64,000 bases of DNA from Sandaracinus sp. Its GTDB lineage: Bacteria; Myxococcota_A; Polyangia; Polyangiales; Houyiibacteriaceae. Position numbers and translations under genes: made by a program. Of this stretch, positions 1 to 8,531 are shown in pieces (the stretch's first letter is position 1; each line of letters begins with the position of its first letter). Location of the stretch: contig PABA01000008.1 of the NCBI GenBank assembly GCA_002699025.1, forward strand, positions 62,001 through 126,000. The letters are read 5' to 3'. The notes under the pieces were generated by a model. It made no database searches. It saw only the letters and a program-made list of their open reading frames with translations, and had not been told where the DNA came from.

Positions 1-400
1 CGCCAGCCTCGTTCGGGATGAAGCGCACCTCGGTCTTGATCTCGAAGGAGAGGCTCGTGAGCGCGCGCTGGAGCTCCCCCGCGACGTCCGTCGCCTCGAG
101 GAAGTCCCGCACCTCGTTCGCCACGACCCGCACGAGCGCGTTCTTCGTGTCGTCGAACTGGCTGAAGAGGACGCCGACAATCTCCTTCGGCAGCGGAACG
201 TCGTCGATCGCCCCCCGCACCGCCTTGTCGGCGCGGCTGAACGTGCCGACGCCCGCCTCGACCCCGCGCTCGATGGCTCGTCGGAACGCCTCCCGGAAGA
301 CGCGCTCGAGCCGGCGGCGCCGCTCTTGCCGCTCGGAGTCCTCCCCGAGCTCGTCTTCGGGATCGAGGCCCTCGTCGGGCCGCCCGGCGTCGTCGTCCAT
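1..400 (-). CDS. Hypothetical acidic protein, C-terminus cut by window edge
   Basis: From an ATG at 400 the frame runs 133 codons to the window edge without a stop, so the C-terminus is missing. The N-terminus is acidic (MDDDAGRPDEG and a Glu/Asp run). An Arg-rich helical stretch follows, then a segment containing RADKAVRGAIDDVPLPKEI. I recognise no named family. The absence of a signal peptide or membrane helix suggests a cytoplasmic protein. It begins 37 bp after the stop of the cyclophilin gene on the same strand, so the two are probably co-transcribed. A GTG two codons upstream (406) is an alternative start. Confidence 0.6.
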   Translation of the reverse strand, partial: MDDDAGRPDEGLDPEDELGEDSERQERRRRLERVFREAFRRAIERGVEAGVGTFSRADKAVRGAIDDVPLPKEIVGVLFSQFDDTKNALVRVVANEVRDFLEATDVAGELQRALTSLSFEIKTEVRFIPNEAG

Positions 401-437
401 GGTCACGCGCTAGCGGTACGACGCCCGCGCGGGCGGG

Positions 438-1469
438 TCAATTCCCCTCGACGCGCTGCCGCTCCTCGCCCGGACGGCGGAAGGTGCGCGGGTCGAAGGG
501 GCTCGCGCCCTCGTGCCGCTCGGGCCGGCCGGGGATCGCGTTCTCGTTGGGGCCCGGCGAAGCGGAGCGCACCAGGTCCTCCGGCGTCATGCCCTCGGGG
601 AGCTGCGGCGGCGTGCGGACGGCGTTCGCGGCGCCCCCGCGCACCCGGCGCACCCGCACGCGCTCGATCATGACGTCGGTGCGCGGGCGGTTCTCCTCGC
701 CTTCCTGCGGCACGCGGGCGATGCGCTCCACGATGTCCGTGTTCCGGCAGCGGCCGAAGATGGTGAACCGGTCGTCTTCGTCCAGGTCCGGCGTCGCGCC
801 GTCCGTGATGAAGAACTGGGCCCCGTTCCCGTCCTCGCCCTCGGTCGCCATGCAGAGCAGGCCCTCCCGGTCGTGCGCCAGCTCCGCGTGGGGCTCGTTC
901 GGGATGGTGTAGCCGACCGTGCCCGACCCGTCGCCGAGGTAGTCGCCGCCCTGGATCAGGTAGTCCGGGATGACGCGGTGGAAGGTCGTCCCATCGTAGG
1001 CCGGGCGCCGTCGCCACTCGGCCGCGCGCGCATCCCACCAGCGCCGCTTTCCGCGCGCCAGGCCGATGAAGTTCGCCACCGTGTTGGGGACCTTCTCGGC
1101 GTAGAGGTCGCAGAAGATGGTCCCGAGCGTCGTGTTGAGCTCCGCGACCAGCGTGCCGTCCGTGCCGAGCCCCTCCACGGCCTCGTCGAGGCTGAAGCTC
1201 CCGCCGTGCGGGTCGGGCGAGGTCGGCTCGCGCACGAGGGTCTGGTGCTCCTCGCGCTCCTCCCGGGCCGGGCGGCGCGGCGCCTCGATGATCTCGTAGC
1301 CGTCCGGGGTCCGCGGACGCGCGAGGATCTTCTCCGCGTTCCCGACGGATCCGCGCTGCGCGAAGCCCTCGCCGTTGCCCTCTTCGGAGGCGGCGGCGTC
1401 TTCTTCGCATCCCCCGCACCCGCCGAGGGCGAGAGCGAGGAAGAGGAGGAGGTGGGGAGTGCGTCGCAT
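438..1469 (-). CDS. Cyclophilin-type peptidyl-prolyl isomerase, lipoprotein
   Basis: 343 aa. The ATG at 1469 is chosen because it is followed at once by a lipoprotein signal (MRRTPHLLLFLALALGGC) with lipobox LGGC, Cys18. The frame stays open upstream to 1808 but that stretch shows no signal-peptide or domain character. Residues about 105-275 form a cyclophilin domain: FHRVI near 163, QGGD near 173 and NGAQFFIT near 215 match the active-site motifs of the family. The roughly 85-residue linker after the Cys and the proline-rich tail are extra to a minimal cyclophilin. Its likely role is proline isomerisation during folding of exported proteins, anchored to a membrane. The next gene on the strand is the edge-truncated one at 1-400. 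Confidence 0.9.
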   Translation of the reverse strand: MRRTPHLLLFLALALGGCGGCEEDAAASEEGNGEGFAQRGSVGNAEKILARPRTPDGYEIIEAPRRPAREEREEHQTLVREPTSPDPHGGSFSLDEAVEGLGTDGTLVAELNTTLGTIFCDLYAEKVPNTVANFIGLARGKRRWWDARAAEWRRRPAYDGTTFHRVIPDYLIQGGDYLGDGSGTVGYTIPNEPHAELAHDREGLLCMATEGEDGNGAQFFITDGATPDLDEDDRFTIFGRCRNTDIVERIARVPQEGEENRPRTDVMIERVRVRRVRGGAANAVRTPPQLPEGMTPEDLVRSASPGPNENAIPGRPERHEGASPFDPRTFRRPGEERQRVEGN

Positions 1470-1791
1470 GGGGTTCGAGGGGCGGTCGATGGGGGGCGTT
1501 CGAGGAGCCTGGGCCGCCGGTCGGCAGGCCGCGGGCCGCGGGGGCGTCAACACGCGGGCGCCCTCTTCATTCCGGTCGGCGACCCGTTCGTTTCGGTCGG
1601 TGACCTGCTCGGGGGCGGCCGTGCCGCGGGGCCCTCGAGGGAACAGGGGTACCACGCCCCAAGGGCTCGTCAACGGGCAGCGCCGCGCGGAACAGCCCGC
1701 AATGGGTGCAAAATTCGACCTCTTCTCCGGCTCCCGTCCCGCGAGTCGCACCGGTGGAAGCCGGCTCGAATTTCCGGGCAGGGGTATTAGG
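1470..1791. promoter_or_regulatory. Divergent intergenic region with paired 11-bp dyads
   Basis: No gene is supported in this stretch between the cyclophilin gene (minus) and cobA-hemD (plus). Two copies of an interrupted palindrome, GGTCGGCGACC at 1574-1584 and GGTCGGTGACC at 1595-1605, lie 21 bp apart, about two helical turns. That is the geometry expected of a dimeric regulator binding one face of DNA. Which of the two flanking genes it would serve cannot be told. Confidence 0.35.
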
Positions 1792-1800
1792 GTGCGCGGC

Positions 1801-3312
1801 GTGGGCAAGGTCTACCTGGTGGGCGCCGGCCCCGGCGATCCCGAGCTGATCACCGTCAAGGCGCAGCGTCGCCTCGCGGAAGCGGATCTCGTCCTCTACG
1901 ACGCGCTCGCGCACCCCGAGCTGCTCGACCTCTGCAAGCCCGGCGCGGAGAAGGTCTTCGTCGGCAAGCGGGCCGGCAAGCCGAGCGAGCGCCAGGCGCG
2001 CATCAACGCCCGCCTCGTCGACGAGGCGAAGGCGGGCCGCACGGTGGTGCGCCTGAAGGGCGGCGACCCCTTCCTCTTCGGCCGCGGCTCCGAGGAAGCC
2101 GAGGTGCTCGCGGAGGCCGGCGTGCCCTTCGAGGTCGTCCCCGGCGTGCCCTCCCCGGTCGCCGCCACCGCCTACGCGGGGCTCTCGCTCACGCACCGCA
2201 ACCTCGCGAGCTCCGTCACCTACCTGACGGCCACGGAGTCGCCGACGAAGGATCGCTCGAGCCACGACTGGGCCAAGCTCGCCACCGCCTCGCAGACCCT
2301 CGTCGTCTTCATGGGGATGCGCAAGCTCGACCACCTCATGGGGCTCCTGGTCGAGCACGGCCGCGACCCCTCCACCCCGGCGGCCGTCGTGCACTGGGCC
2401 TCCATGCCACAGCAGCGCACGGTCGTCGGGACCATCGCCGACATCGCCGAGAAGGCCGCCGCGGCGGAGCTCGGGCTCCCTTCGCTGATCATCGTCGGCG
2501 AGGTCGTCCGGCTCCGCGAGCACCTCCGCTGGTGGGACGTCCGCCCGCTCTTCGGCACCCGGGTCCTCGTCACCCGCGCGCCCCACCAGGCCGGCTCGCT
2601 CGCCGAGCTCCTCCGCGACCGGGGCGCCGCGCCGCTCCTCGCGCCGACCATCCGCGTCGTCCCGCCGGCCGACCGGGGGCCCCTGCTGCAGGCGAGCCGC
2701 GACGTCGGCGCCTACGACTGGGTGCTCTTCACGAGCGCGAATGCCGTCCTGGCCTTCTTCGAGGCCCTCGCCGAGACCGAGGGGGACGCGCGGCGCTTCG
2801 GGGCCGCCTGCGTCTGCGCCATCGGCAAGAAGACGGCCCGGGCCCTGAAGCGCCGGGGCGTCGTCGCCGATCGCGTGCCCGCCGAGAGCCGCGCCGAAGG
2901 CGTGCTCGCGGAGCTCGCCCCGCTGCTCCGCCCAGGGGCCCGGCTCCTGCTCCCGCGCGCCGAGGTCGCCCGGGAGATCCTCCCGGAGACGCTCCGCGAG
3001 GCGGGGCATCGGGTCGACGTCGTACCCGCCTACCGCACGGTGCCGGTCGAGGGCGAGGCGAAGGGCCGCGTCGCCTCGAAGCTGGAGGAGGCGGACGCCG
3101 TCACCTTCACCTCCTCGTCGACGGTGACGAACCTGCTTGCCCTGACCGGACCGGACGCGCTCGCGGGCAAGGTGCTCGCCTCCATCGGGCCGATCACCAG
3201 CGCGACCCTCCGCGACGCGGGGCTCACGCCGACCGTCGAGGCGCAGGAGGCCTCCATCGAGGGGCTGGTGCAGGCGCTCGAGGAGCACTACGCCCAGGAG
3301 AGGGACCGATGA
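1801..3312 (+). CDS. cobA-hemD: Fused uroporphyrinogen-III C-methyltransferase / uroporphyrinogen-III synthase
   Basis: 503 aa in two enzyme halves. Residues 1-~245 are a SAM-dependent uroporphyrinogen methyltransferase (SUMT/CobA): VYLVGAGPGDPEL at the N-terminus, RLKGGDPFLFGRG near 82, and VVPGVPSPVAATAYAG. Residues ~250-500 are HemD-like: GTRVLVTRAPHQAGSLAELL, DWVLFTSANAV, and TFTSSSTVTNLL. HemD cyclises hydroxymethylbilane and SUMT then makes precorrin-2, committing tetrapyrrole to sirohaem or cobalamin. Start: GTG at 1801 puts the enzyme motif right at the N-terminus; an in-frame GTG lies at 1792. TAGGGT at 1788-1793 sits 7 nt upstream of 1801 with no Shine-Dalgarno, which suggests a leaderless message. 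The stop overlaps the next start (ATGA). Confidence 0.93.
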   Translation: MGKVYLVGAGPGDPELITVKAQRRLAEADLVLYDALAHPELLDLCKPGAEKVFVGKRAGKPSERQARINARLVDEAKAGRTVVRLKGGDPFLFGRGSEEAEVLAEAGVPFEVVPGVPSPVAATAYAGLSLTHRNLASSVTYLTATESPTKDRSSHDWAKLATASQTLVVFMGMRKLDHLMGLLVEHGRDPSTPAAVVHWASMPQQRTVVGTIADIAEKAAAAELGLPSLIIVGEVVRLREHLRWWDVRPLFGTRVLVTRAPHQAGSLAELLRDRGAAPLLAPTIRVVPPADRGPLLQASRDVGAYDWVLFTSANAVLAFFEALAETEGDARRFGAACVCAIGKKTARALKRRGVVADRVPAESRAEGVLAELAPLLRPGARLLLPRAEVAREILPETLREAGHRVDVVPAYRTVPVEGEAKGRVASKLEEADAVTFTSSSTVTNLLALTGPDALAGKVLASIGPITSATLRDAGLTPTVEAQEASIEGLVQALEEHYAQERDR

Positions 3313-3725
3313 CGCGACCCCGCCCGCTCGAGCTCGCCAGCCTCCTCGCCCTGGTCGCCCTCGCCGCCCTCCCCGGCTGCGGAGAGGCCGAGGCCCAGGA
3401 GCCCGTGGAGGTCGGCCTCGCCGATCTCCCCTGCGCGAGCGACCCGGCGGACGGGGACCTCTGGGAGACGGCGCCCTTCCCGCCCGCGACGGACGGCGAG
3501 ACCTGCGCCTGGCTCGCCTACGAGAGCGACACCACCTACCGGATCGCCCACCCGCTCGGCCGGGTGCCGCGCGCCGTCCACGCCTACGTCTCCTTCCACG
3601 CGGACGGGCGGAGCTCGACGCCGCTCTCCGGGGACGTGACGCGCATCGTCTCCGTAACCGACACGGCCGTGGAGATCCGCAACGGCCAGGGCGCCGACTT
3701 CTTCCTCCGCCTGGTCGTGGAGTGA
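3309..3725 (+). CDS. Small predicted lipoprotein
   Basis: 138 aa, starting at an ATG that overlaps the cobA-hemD stop by 4 bp (ATGA), so translation is probably coupled. It has a lipoprotein signal with lipobox LPGC near residue 22, then a mature part of about 115 residues with two further cysteines (LPCAS and ETCAW). The C-terminal half, with HPLGRVPRAVHAYVSFHADG and VTRIVSVTDTAVEIRNGQG, has beta-strand character. I recognise no family. Its stop overlaps the next gene's GTG (GTGA). Co-expression with a tetrapyrrole enzyme is seen directly; a functional link is not shown. Confidence 0.75.
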   Translation: MTRPRPLELASLLALVALAALPGCGEAEAQEPVEVGLADLPCASDPADGDLWETAPFPPATDGETCAWLAYESDTTYRIAHPLGRVPRAVHAYVSFHADGRSSTPLSGDVTRIVSVTDTAVEIRNGQGADFFLRLVVE

Positions 3726-4195
3726 GCGCCCCGGCCCGCCGCTTCGAGCTCGACGCGAAGGCGGAGCGGAGCGTCGGTCGGCTCCGGCTCGTCGGCGCGA
3801 TCATCGTCTTCGTCTGCGGCGGCGTGCTGGTCGCGCGGGGCGCCGGCGCGGTCGGTTGGACCCTGGTCGTGATGGCCTGGCTCGTCGGCCTGGGCTGGAT
3901 CGCCGCCTTCGTCCGTGCCCGCCGCCGGGTCGCCGGGGCGGGCGGGCACTACCTCGAGCTCGGCGACGCGCTGCGCATGGCCCGCGGCGCCGCGCCGGTG
4001 GAGGTGCCCTGGGGCGAGGTCGACGCCGTGCGCGTGGACGAGGACCGGCTGGTGGTCGTCGTGGAGCGGCGCGCGGGGCCGCCCCTGCTCGTGCCACCTT
4101 GCTGGCGCGGCGTCGGGCTCTACGAGTTGGCCGAGGCCATCCGCGCGGCGGCCTCGGGAGCGAGCCCCGCTCGCCCGAGCCCCGGAACCCACTAG
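3722..4195 (+). CDS. Membrane protein with two N-terminal helices and a PH-like C-terminal part
   Basis: 157 aa, GTG start overlapping the preceding stop. Two hydrophobic helices (about residues 24-40 and 45-62) form a hairpin followed by an Arg-rich turn (RARRRVAG). The remaining ~90 residues read as alternating beta strands (VPWGEVDAVRVDEDRLVVVVERR), like bacterial PH-domain membrane proteins. I infer a small inner-membrane protein with a cytoplasmic beta domain. It is the third gene of the coupled cobA-hemD unit. Function unknown. Confidence 0.7.
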   Translation: MSAPARRFELDAKAERSVGRLRLVGAIIVFVCGGVLVARGAGAVGWTLVVMAWLVGLGWIAAFVRARRRVAGAGGHYLELGDALRMARGAAPVEVPWGEVDAVRVDEDRLVVVVERRAGPPLLVPPCWRGVGLYELAEAIRAAASGASPARPSPGTH

Positions 4196-4278
4196 ACTCT
4201 CCGGGCGGGGGAATCGGGCTGCGCAGCACGACCCCCCGCTCCGCCCCTGGCCGCAGAAGCTCTCACGGACACCGAGAC

Positions 4279-4611
4279 ATGCCCGAGTTCGAGGACGACA
4301 CCGGCGTCGTCACACGCACCAAGCCGGAGAAGAAGGTCAAGCGACCGCGGCTCTACAAGGTGCTGATGCACAACGACGACTACACGACGCGAGACTTCGT
4401 CGTGTGGGTGCTCCAGACCATCTTCCACAAGAGCGAGAACGACGCCGTCCGCGTGATGCTCCACGTGCATCACAACGGCGTGGGGGTCGCCGGCATCTAC
4501 ACGCGCGAGGTCGCCGAGACGAAGGTCGCGAAGACCGAGCGGCTCGCGCGGGAGAACGAGTACCCGCTGCGGCTCACGATGGAGCCCACCGAGGGCGACG
4601 ACGACGACTGA
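4279..4611 (+). CDS. clpS: ATP-dependent Clp protease adaptor ClpS
   Basis: 110 aa. The core carries ClpS signatures: YKVLMHNDDYTTRDFVVWVL (N-degron-binding region with the conserved NDDYT), then VMLHVHHNGVGVAGIYTREVAETKV. ClpS delivers N-end-rule substrates to ClpAP. The N-terminal extension of about 25 residues is Lys/Glu-rich (KPEKKVKRPR), and the C-terminus ends in an Asp run. The ATG at 4279 is chosen because it precedes the N-terminal extension at normal ClpS length. clpA follows on the same strand after 213 bp, the classical clpS-clpA order. Confidence 0.95.
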   Translation: MPEFEDDTGVVTRTKPEKKVKRPRLYKVLMHNDDYTTRDFVVWVLQTIFHKSENDAVRVMLHVHHNGVGVAGIYTREVAETKVAKTERLARENEYPLRLTMEPTEGDDDD

Positions 4612-4630
4612 GCGAGCGCGCGGCCCGGGC

Positions 4631-4660
4631 TTTACATGAACCCGCCCCAGCCACACTGAT
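4631..4660 (+). promoter_or_regulatory. Candidate sigma-70 promoter for clpA
   Basis: TTTACA at 4631-4636 and ACTGAT at 4655-4660 are separated by 18 bp, in a locally AT-richer patch after the clpS stop. Transcription would begin near 4667, exactly where the 25-bp repeats start, placing all repeats in a leader of about 158 nt before clpA. The -10 match is only 3 of 6. Confidence 0.35.
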
Positions 4661-4665
4661 TGTAG

Positions 4666-4775
4666 GAACGGTCCTGCAGGGACCACGAGTGAACGGTCCG
4701 GCACGGACCACGAGTGAACGGTCCGACAGGGACCGCGAATGAACCGACCGGCACGCACCCCCGAGCGAACGGTCC
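4666..4775 (+). repeat. 25-bp tandem repeat with internal dyad, about 4.4 copies, between clpS and clpA
   Basis: Units begin GAACGGTCC at 4666, 4691 and 4716, with a degenerate unit at 4741 (GAACCGACC) and a partial one at 4767. Each of the first three contains GGTCC-N5-GGACC, so each unit can form a small hairpin, followed by ACGAGT or CGCGAAT. The 25-bp period is not a multiple of 3, and no protein is supported here. The hairpin arms are better conserved than the loops (TGCAG, GGCAC, GACAG). Confidence 0.85.
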
Positions 4776-4824
4776 ACGCCGGCACACAGCTGGTCCGCCG
4801 CCGGGCCGCAGACGACGAGACACC

Positions 4825-7140
4825 ATGGCAGGTCCCATCATCGCCAAGGAGCTCCAGGCGACGCTCCGCAAGGCCTTCGACGAGGCGAGCCGCGAGCGCT
4901 TCGAGTACGTCACGCTCGAGCACCTCCTCCTCGCGCTGCTCGACGACCCGAAGGCCCGCAAGGCCCTCCGCGCCTGCGGCGCCGACGTCGACCGGCTCCG
5001 CGAGCGCCTCGAAGACTTCATCCAGGAGCACTCGACCACGGTCCCCGACGGGGTGCCCTTCGAGCCGCAGCAGACGCTCGCCGTCGAGCGCGTGCTCCAG
5101 CGAGCGGCGATCCACGCGATCTCCTCCGAGATGAAGCAGATCGATGGCGGCAACGTGCTCGTGCAGCTCTTCAAGGAGAAGGAGTCGCACGCGGTCTGGC
5201 TGCTCTCCGAGGAGGGCGTCGACCCCTTCGACCTGAAGCAGTACGTCTCCCACGGCGTCCACCCCGACGGCACCTCCGACGCGGACGCGCTGACCTTCCC
5301 CGAGGGCGAGGGCGGCGAGGTCGAGGGCGACGAGGACGAGGAAGGCGGCCGGAAGGACCCGCTCGAGGCCTTCGCGACCGACCTCGTGAAGGAGGCCGCG
5401 GAGGGGCGCATCGACCCGCTCATCGGGCGCGACCTCGAGCTCGAGCGGACCATCCAGGTCCTCTGCCGGCGCCGCAAGAACAACCCGGTCTACGTGGGCG
5501 AGCCCGGCGTGGGCAAGACCGCCATCGCCGAGGGCCTCGCCCTGCGCGTGCACGAGGGCACGGTGCCGGAGGTGCTGAAGGACGCGAAGATCTTCTCCCT
5601 CGACATGGGCGCCCTCCTCGCCGGGACGAAGTTCCGCGGGCAGTTCGAGGAGCGGCTGAAGGCGGTCATGCGCCGCATGCAGGAGCTCGACAACGGCATC
5701 CTCTTCGTCGACGAGATGCACACCATCGTCGGCGCCGGCGCGACGACCGGCTCGTCCATGGACGCCTCGAACATCCTCAAGCCGGCGCTCGCGAGCGGGA
5801 AGCTCCGCTGCATCGGCTCGACGACCTTCACCGAGTACAAGCACGTGGAGCGCGACCGGGCGCTCGCGCGGCGGCTCCAGAAGATCGAGGTGCTCGAGCC
5901 GAGTGAGGACGAGACGCTGCAGATCCTCCAGGGGCTCCGGGGGCGCTACGAGGAGCACCACGACGTGAAGTACGACGACGATGCGCTCGAGGCGGCCGTG
6001 AAGCTCGCCGCGAAGCACATCGTCGAGCGCTTCCTGCCGGACAAGGCCATCGACGTGATCGACGAGGCCGGCGCCGCCGACCGCATGAAGGACGAAGGGG
6101 AGCGGACGCATCGGGTGACGGCCGCGGACGTGGAGCGCGTCGTGAGCAAGATGGCGCGCGTCCCGGTGGAGGCCGTGACCGCCAAGGAGCGGGACCAGCT
6201 CGCCGACCTCGAGCCGCGCCTGAAGAAGCAGATCTACGGCCAGGACGAGGCCGTCGGCATGGTCTGCGACGCCATCACGCTGAGCCGCGCCGGCCTCCGC
6301 GCCGACCGAAAGCCGATCGGCTCGTTCCTCTTCGCCGGGCCCACGGGCGTCGGCAAGACCGAGCTCGCGCGGCAGCTCGCCTCGGCCATGGGCGTGGAGC
6401 TCCACCGCTTCGACATGAGCGAGTACGGCGAGCGCCACAGCGTGTCGCGGCTGATCGGCGCGCCCCCCGGCTACGTGGGCTTCGACCAGGGCGGGCTCCT
6501 CACGGACGCCGTGCGCAAGCACCCGCACTCGGTCGTCGTGCTCGACGAGATCGAGAAGGCGCACCCGGAGCTGTTCAACATCCTGCTCCAGGTCATGGAC
6601 AACGCGAAGCTCACGGACAACAACGGCCGCGAGGCGGACTTCCGGAACGTCGTGCTGATCATGACGACGAACGCCGGCGCCTTCGAGGCGGCCGAGCGAG
6701 TCGTGGGCTTCGGCGCGAGCGACGACGCGAAGGTGAAGGACGCCCAGCGGAGCAAGTCGAAGGCGGCCATCGAGCGGATGTTCACGCCCGAGTTCCGCAA
6801 CCGGCTGGACGCCGTGGTCTTCTTCGCCGGGCTCGGCCCGGAGGTGATCCGCAAGGTGGTCGACAAGGAGGTCGGTCTGCTCGCGGAGCTCCTCGAGGAG
6901 AAGGACGTGCGCGTGGAGCTCGGCGAGGGCGCGCGGGAGTGGCTGGCGCGGCACGGCTACGACGCGAAGATGGGCGCCCGGCCCATGGCGCGGCTCGTCG
7001 AGCGGGAGCTGAAGAAGCCGATCGCCAAGGCGATGGTCTTCGGGGAGCTGGTCGACGGAGGCGTCGTCACGGTGGAGCTCGAGGGCGACGCCGAGGACGG
7101 GACGCTGAAGCTGACCTACGGTCCGCGCGTCGAGGCGTAG
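4825..7140 (+). CDS. clpA: ATP-dependent Clp protease ATP-binding subunit ClpA
   Basis: 771 aa, normal for ClpA. The N-terminal Clp-N domain ([19 protein letters not shown]) is followed by an acidic linker near residues 150-180. AAA-1 has Walker [14 protein letters not shown] near 228; AAA-2 has [13 protein letters not shown] near 505, then [16 protein letters not shown] and the D2-small domain ending in [11 protein letters not shown]. The loop normally carrying the ClpP-docking IGL/IGF tripeptide reads VVGFG. There is no ClpB-type middle coiled coil. The ATG at 4825 begins directly at the N-domain. ClpA unfolds substrates for ClpP, with ClpS as adaptor; no clpP is in this window. Confidence 0.96.
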   Translation: MAGPIIAKELQATLRKAFDEASRERFEYVTLEHLLLALLDDPKARKALRACGADVDRLRERLEDFIQEHSTTVPDGVPFEPQQTLAVERVLQRAAIHAISSEMKQIDGGNVLVQLFKEKESHAVWLLSEEGVDPFDLKQYVSHGVHPDGTSDADALTFPEGEGGEVEGDEDEEGGRKDPLEAFATDLVKEAAEGRIDPLIGRDLELERTIQVLCRRRKNNPVYVGEPGVGKTAIAEGLALRVHEGTVPEVLKDAKIFSLDMGALLAGTKFRGQFEERLKAVMRRMQELDNGILFVDEMHTIVGAGATTGSSMDASNILKPALASGKLRCIGSTTFTEYKHVERDRALARRLQKIEVLEPSEDETLQILQGLRGRYEEHHDVKYDDDALEAAVKLAAKHIVERFLPDKAIDVIDEAGAADRMKDEGERTHRVTAADVERVVSKMARVPVEAVTAKERDQLADLEPRLKKQIYGQDEAVGMVCDAITLSRAGLRADRKPIGSFLFAGPTGVGKTELARQLASAMGVELHRFDMSEYGERHSVSRLIGAPPGYVGFDQGGLLTDAVRKHPHSVVVLDEIEKAHPELFNILLQVMDNAKLTDNNGREADFRNVVLIMTTNAGAFEAAERVVGFGASDDAKVKDAQRSKSKAAIERMFTPEFRNRLDAVVFFAGLGPEVIRKVVDKEVGLLAELLEEKDVRVELGEGAREWLARHGYDAKMGARPMARLVERELKKPIAKAMVFGELVDGGVVTVELEGDAEDGTLKLTYGPRVEA

Positions 7141-7229
7141 CCCCGCGCGTACCCACCGGCGGGACCGCGTGCCAGAGCCCGTGCGGCCAGGCGTCGCGGC
7201 GCCCTCCCCGATGACGAGAGCCACCGGAT

Positions 7230-7249
7230 GACCACCGGCCGGCGTGGTC
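7230..7249. terminator. Hairpin between convergent clpA and HtrA-like genes
   Basis: GACCAC (7230-7235) pairs with GTGGTC (7244-7249) around a CGGCCGGC centre. It lies between two convergent genes about 90 bp past the clpA stop. No T-run follows on either strand, so intrinsic termination is uncertain. Confidence 0.4.
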
Positions 7250-7268
7250 CTCCGTGAGCCTTCGGCCG

Positions 7269-8405
7269 CTACTCCTGGTGAACGGCGGCGCGGGCGGCGC
7301 CCGCCGGGGGAGCCTCGAGCTCGACGAGCGCCTCGCCGCGCACGCGCCCGTCCGCCATCGTGAGGTGCACGCGCGCCCGCTCGCCCGGTTGGTGGCGCTC
7401 GAGGGCGGCCTTCAGCTCGTCGAGGTCGCGCACCGGGCGTCCGTCCACGCCCACGATGATGTGACCGGTCCACGGCATGCCGAGGCGCCGCGCCATGGAC
7501 GGCGGCGGATCCTGCCGGCCGCGGAGCCCGGCCTCGTGCGCCGGCCCCCCCGGGAGGACGCGCTGGATGCGCACGCCGACCACCCCCGGCGCCCGGTAGT
7601 CGTCCCCGAGGATGCCGATCCAGACCCGCCCCGGACCGGTGACGGCGGGCGCCGGCGCGGGGGCCTCGCGCGTCTCGCTGCGCGCCACCTGCTGCTGCGA
7701 GAGGGACTCCTGCACCTCGGCGAGGAGCTCGCGGACGAAGTGCACGGGCACCGCGAAGCCGATCCCGTTGCTCGCGCCCGTGCGGGAGAGGATGGCGGTG
7801 TTGACGCCGATGACGCGGCCACGGGAGCTGACCAGGGGGCCGCCGGAGTTGCCGGGGTTGATCGGCGCGTCGGTCTGGATGACGTCCTCGATCAGGCCGC
7901 CTAGGGTCGGCAGATCGCGGCGGGCGCTGACGATGCCCTGGGTCAGCGTTCCGTCCAGGCCGAAGGGGCTGCCGTAGGCGAGGACGGTCTGCCCGACGCG
8001 GACGCCGTCGTCCGCTGCGAGCCGGAGCGGGCGCACGCCGGGCTCCGTCCCCTCTGGCGGCGCGAGGACGGCGAGGTCGTGGTGGGCGTCCACGGCGAGC
8101 ACGCGCGCGCGCACCTGGCGGCCGTCCCCGTAGCCGATCACGACCGGGGCCCGGCGCCAGTGTCGGACCACGTGGGCGTTGGTGACGACCCAGCCCTCGG
8201 AGGTCGCGACGAAGCCCGAGCCCCCGCTCGACCCGACGCGCACGGTGACCGAGGACTCGCGGAGCCGCTCGGCGATGGCGATGCGACGGTCCTCGGTGAG
8301 CTCGGGAGCCTGCGCCCCCGCCCCGTCCAACGGCGCGAGGGCCGCGGCGAGCGCGAGGGCGAGCGCGACGCGGGAGGGCCTGCTCATGGCGGCTTGGATG
8401 GTCAT
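7269..8405 (-). CDS. HtrA/DegP-like serine protease with one PDZ domain
   Basis: 378 aa from the ATG at 8405 (372 aa from the ATG at 8387). An N-terminal signal peptide (ALALALAAALAPLDGAGAQ) indicates export to the periplasm. The trypsin-like domain has its triad: His78 in TNAHVV, Asp110 in HHDLAVL, and Ser187 in NPGNSGGPL. A PDZ domain follows (about 265-365), with an unusual Pro/Arg-rich insertion (RGRQDPPPSMARRLG) before the GHIIVGVDGRPV strand. There is one PDZ, as in DegS-type enzymes, but no obvious membrane anchor after cleavage. The family degrades or senses misfolded envelope proteins. It is divergent from the PP2C gene. Confidence 0.9.
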   Translation of the reverse strand: MTIQAAMSRPSRVALALALAAALAPLDGAGAQAPELTEDRRIAIAERLRESSVTVRVGSSGGSGFVATSEGWVVTNAHVVRHWRRAPVVIGYGDGRQVRARVLAVDAHHDLAVLAPPEGTEPGVRPLRLAADDGVRVGQTVLAYGSPFGLDGTLTQGIVSARRDLPTLGGLIEDVIQTDAPINPGNSGGPLVSSRGRVIGVNTAILSRTGASNGIGFAVPVHFVRELLAEVQESLSQQQVARSETREAPAPAPAVTGPGRVWIGILGDDYRAPGVVGVRIQRVLPGGPAHEAGLRGRQDPPPSMARRLGMPWTGHIIVGVDGRPVRDLDELKAALERHQPGERARVHLTMADGRVRGEALVELEAPPAGAARAAVHQE

Positions 8406-8474
8406 CGGGGCTCGGGGATTCAACCGCGCGTCCGGGCGGCCTGTTCCACGGGGGATCGGGCCGGCGGGTTTCGC

Positions 8475-8502
8475 TTGATGCACGCGGTGCACAGTGTAAC
8501 CT
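8475..8502 (+). promoter_or_regulatory. Candidate promoter of the PP2C gene with operator-like dyad in the spacer
   Basis: TTGATG (8475-8480) and TAACCT (8497-8502) are 16 bp apart, 30 bp before the ATG at 8532. The spacer contains the interrupted palindrome TGCAC-GCG-GTGCA (8479-8491). A protein bound there would block RNA polymerase directly. The divergent HtrA-like gene starts about 70 bp away, so the site could act on both. Confidence 0.4.
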
Positions 8503-8531
8503 CGCTGGGCCCTCTGATTGGGGCACGGGGG

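Noticed and set aside
1470-1808. N-terminal extension of the cyclophilin to 1808
   Set aside because: Adds 113 residues ahead of a perfect lipoprotein signal peptide.
4666-4775. CRISPR-like array
   Set aside because: Units are contiguous with no unique spacers of fixed length, and no cas genes are present.
8478-8531. Upstream ATG for PP2C
   Set aside because: Overlaps the promoter boxes and adds no catalytic-domain residues.
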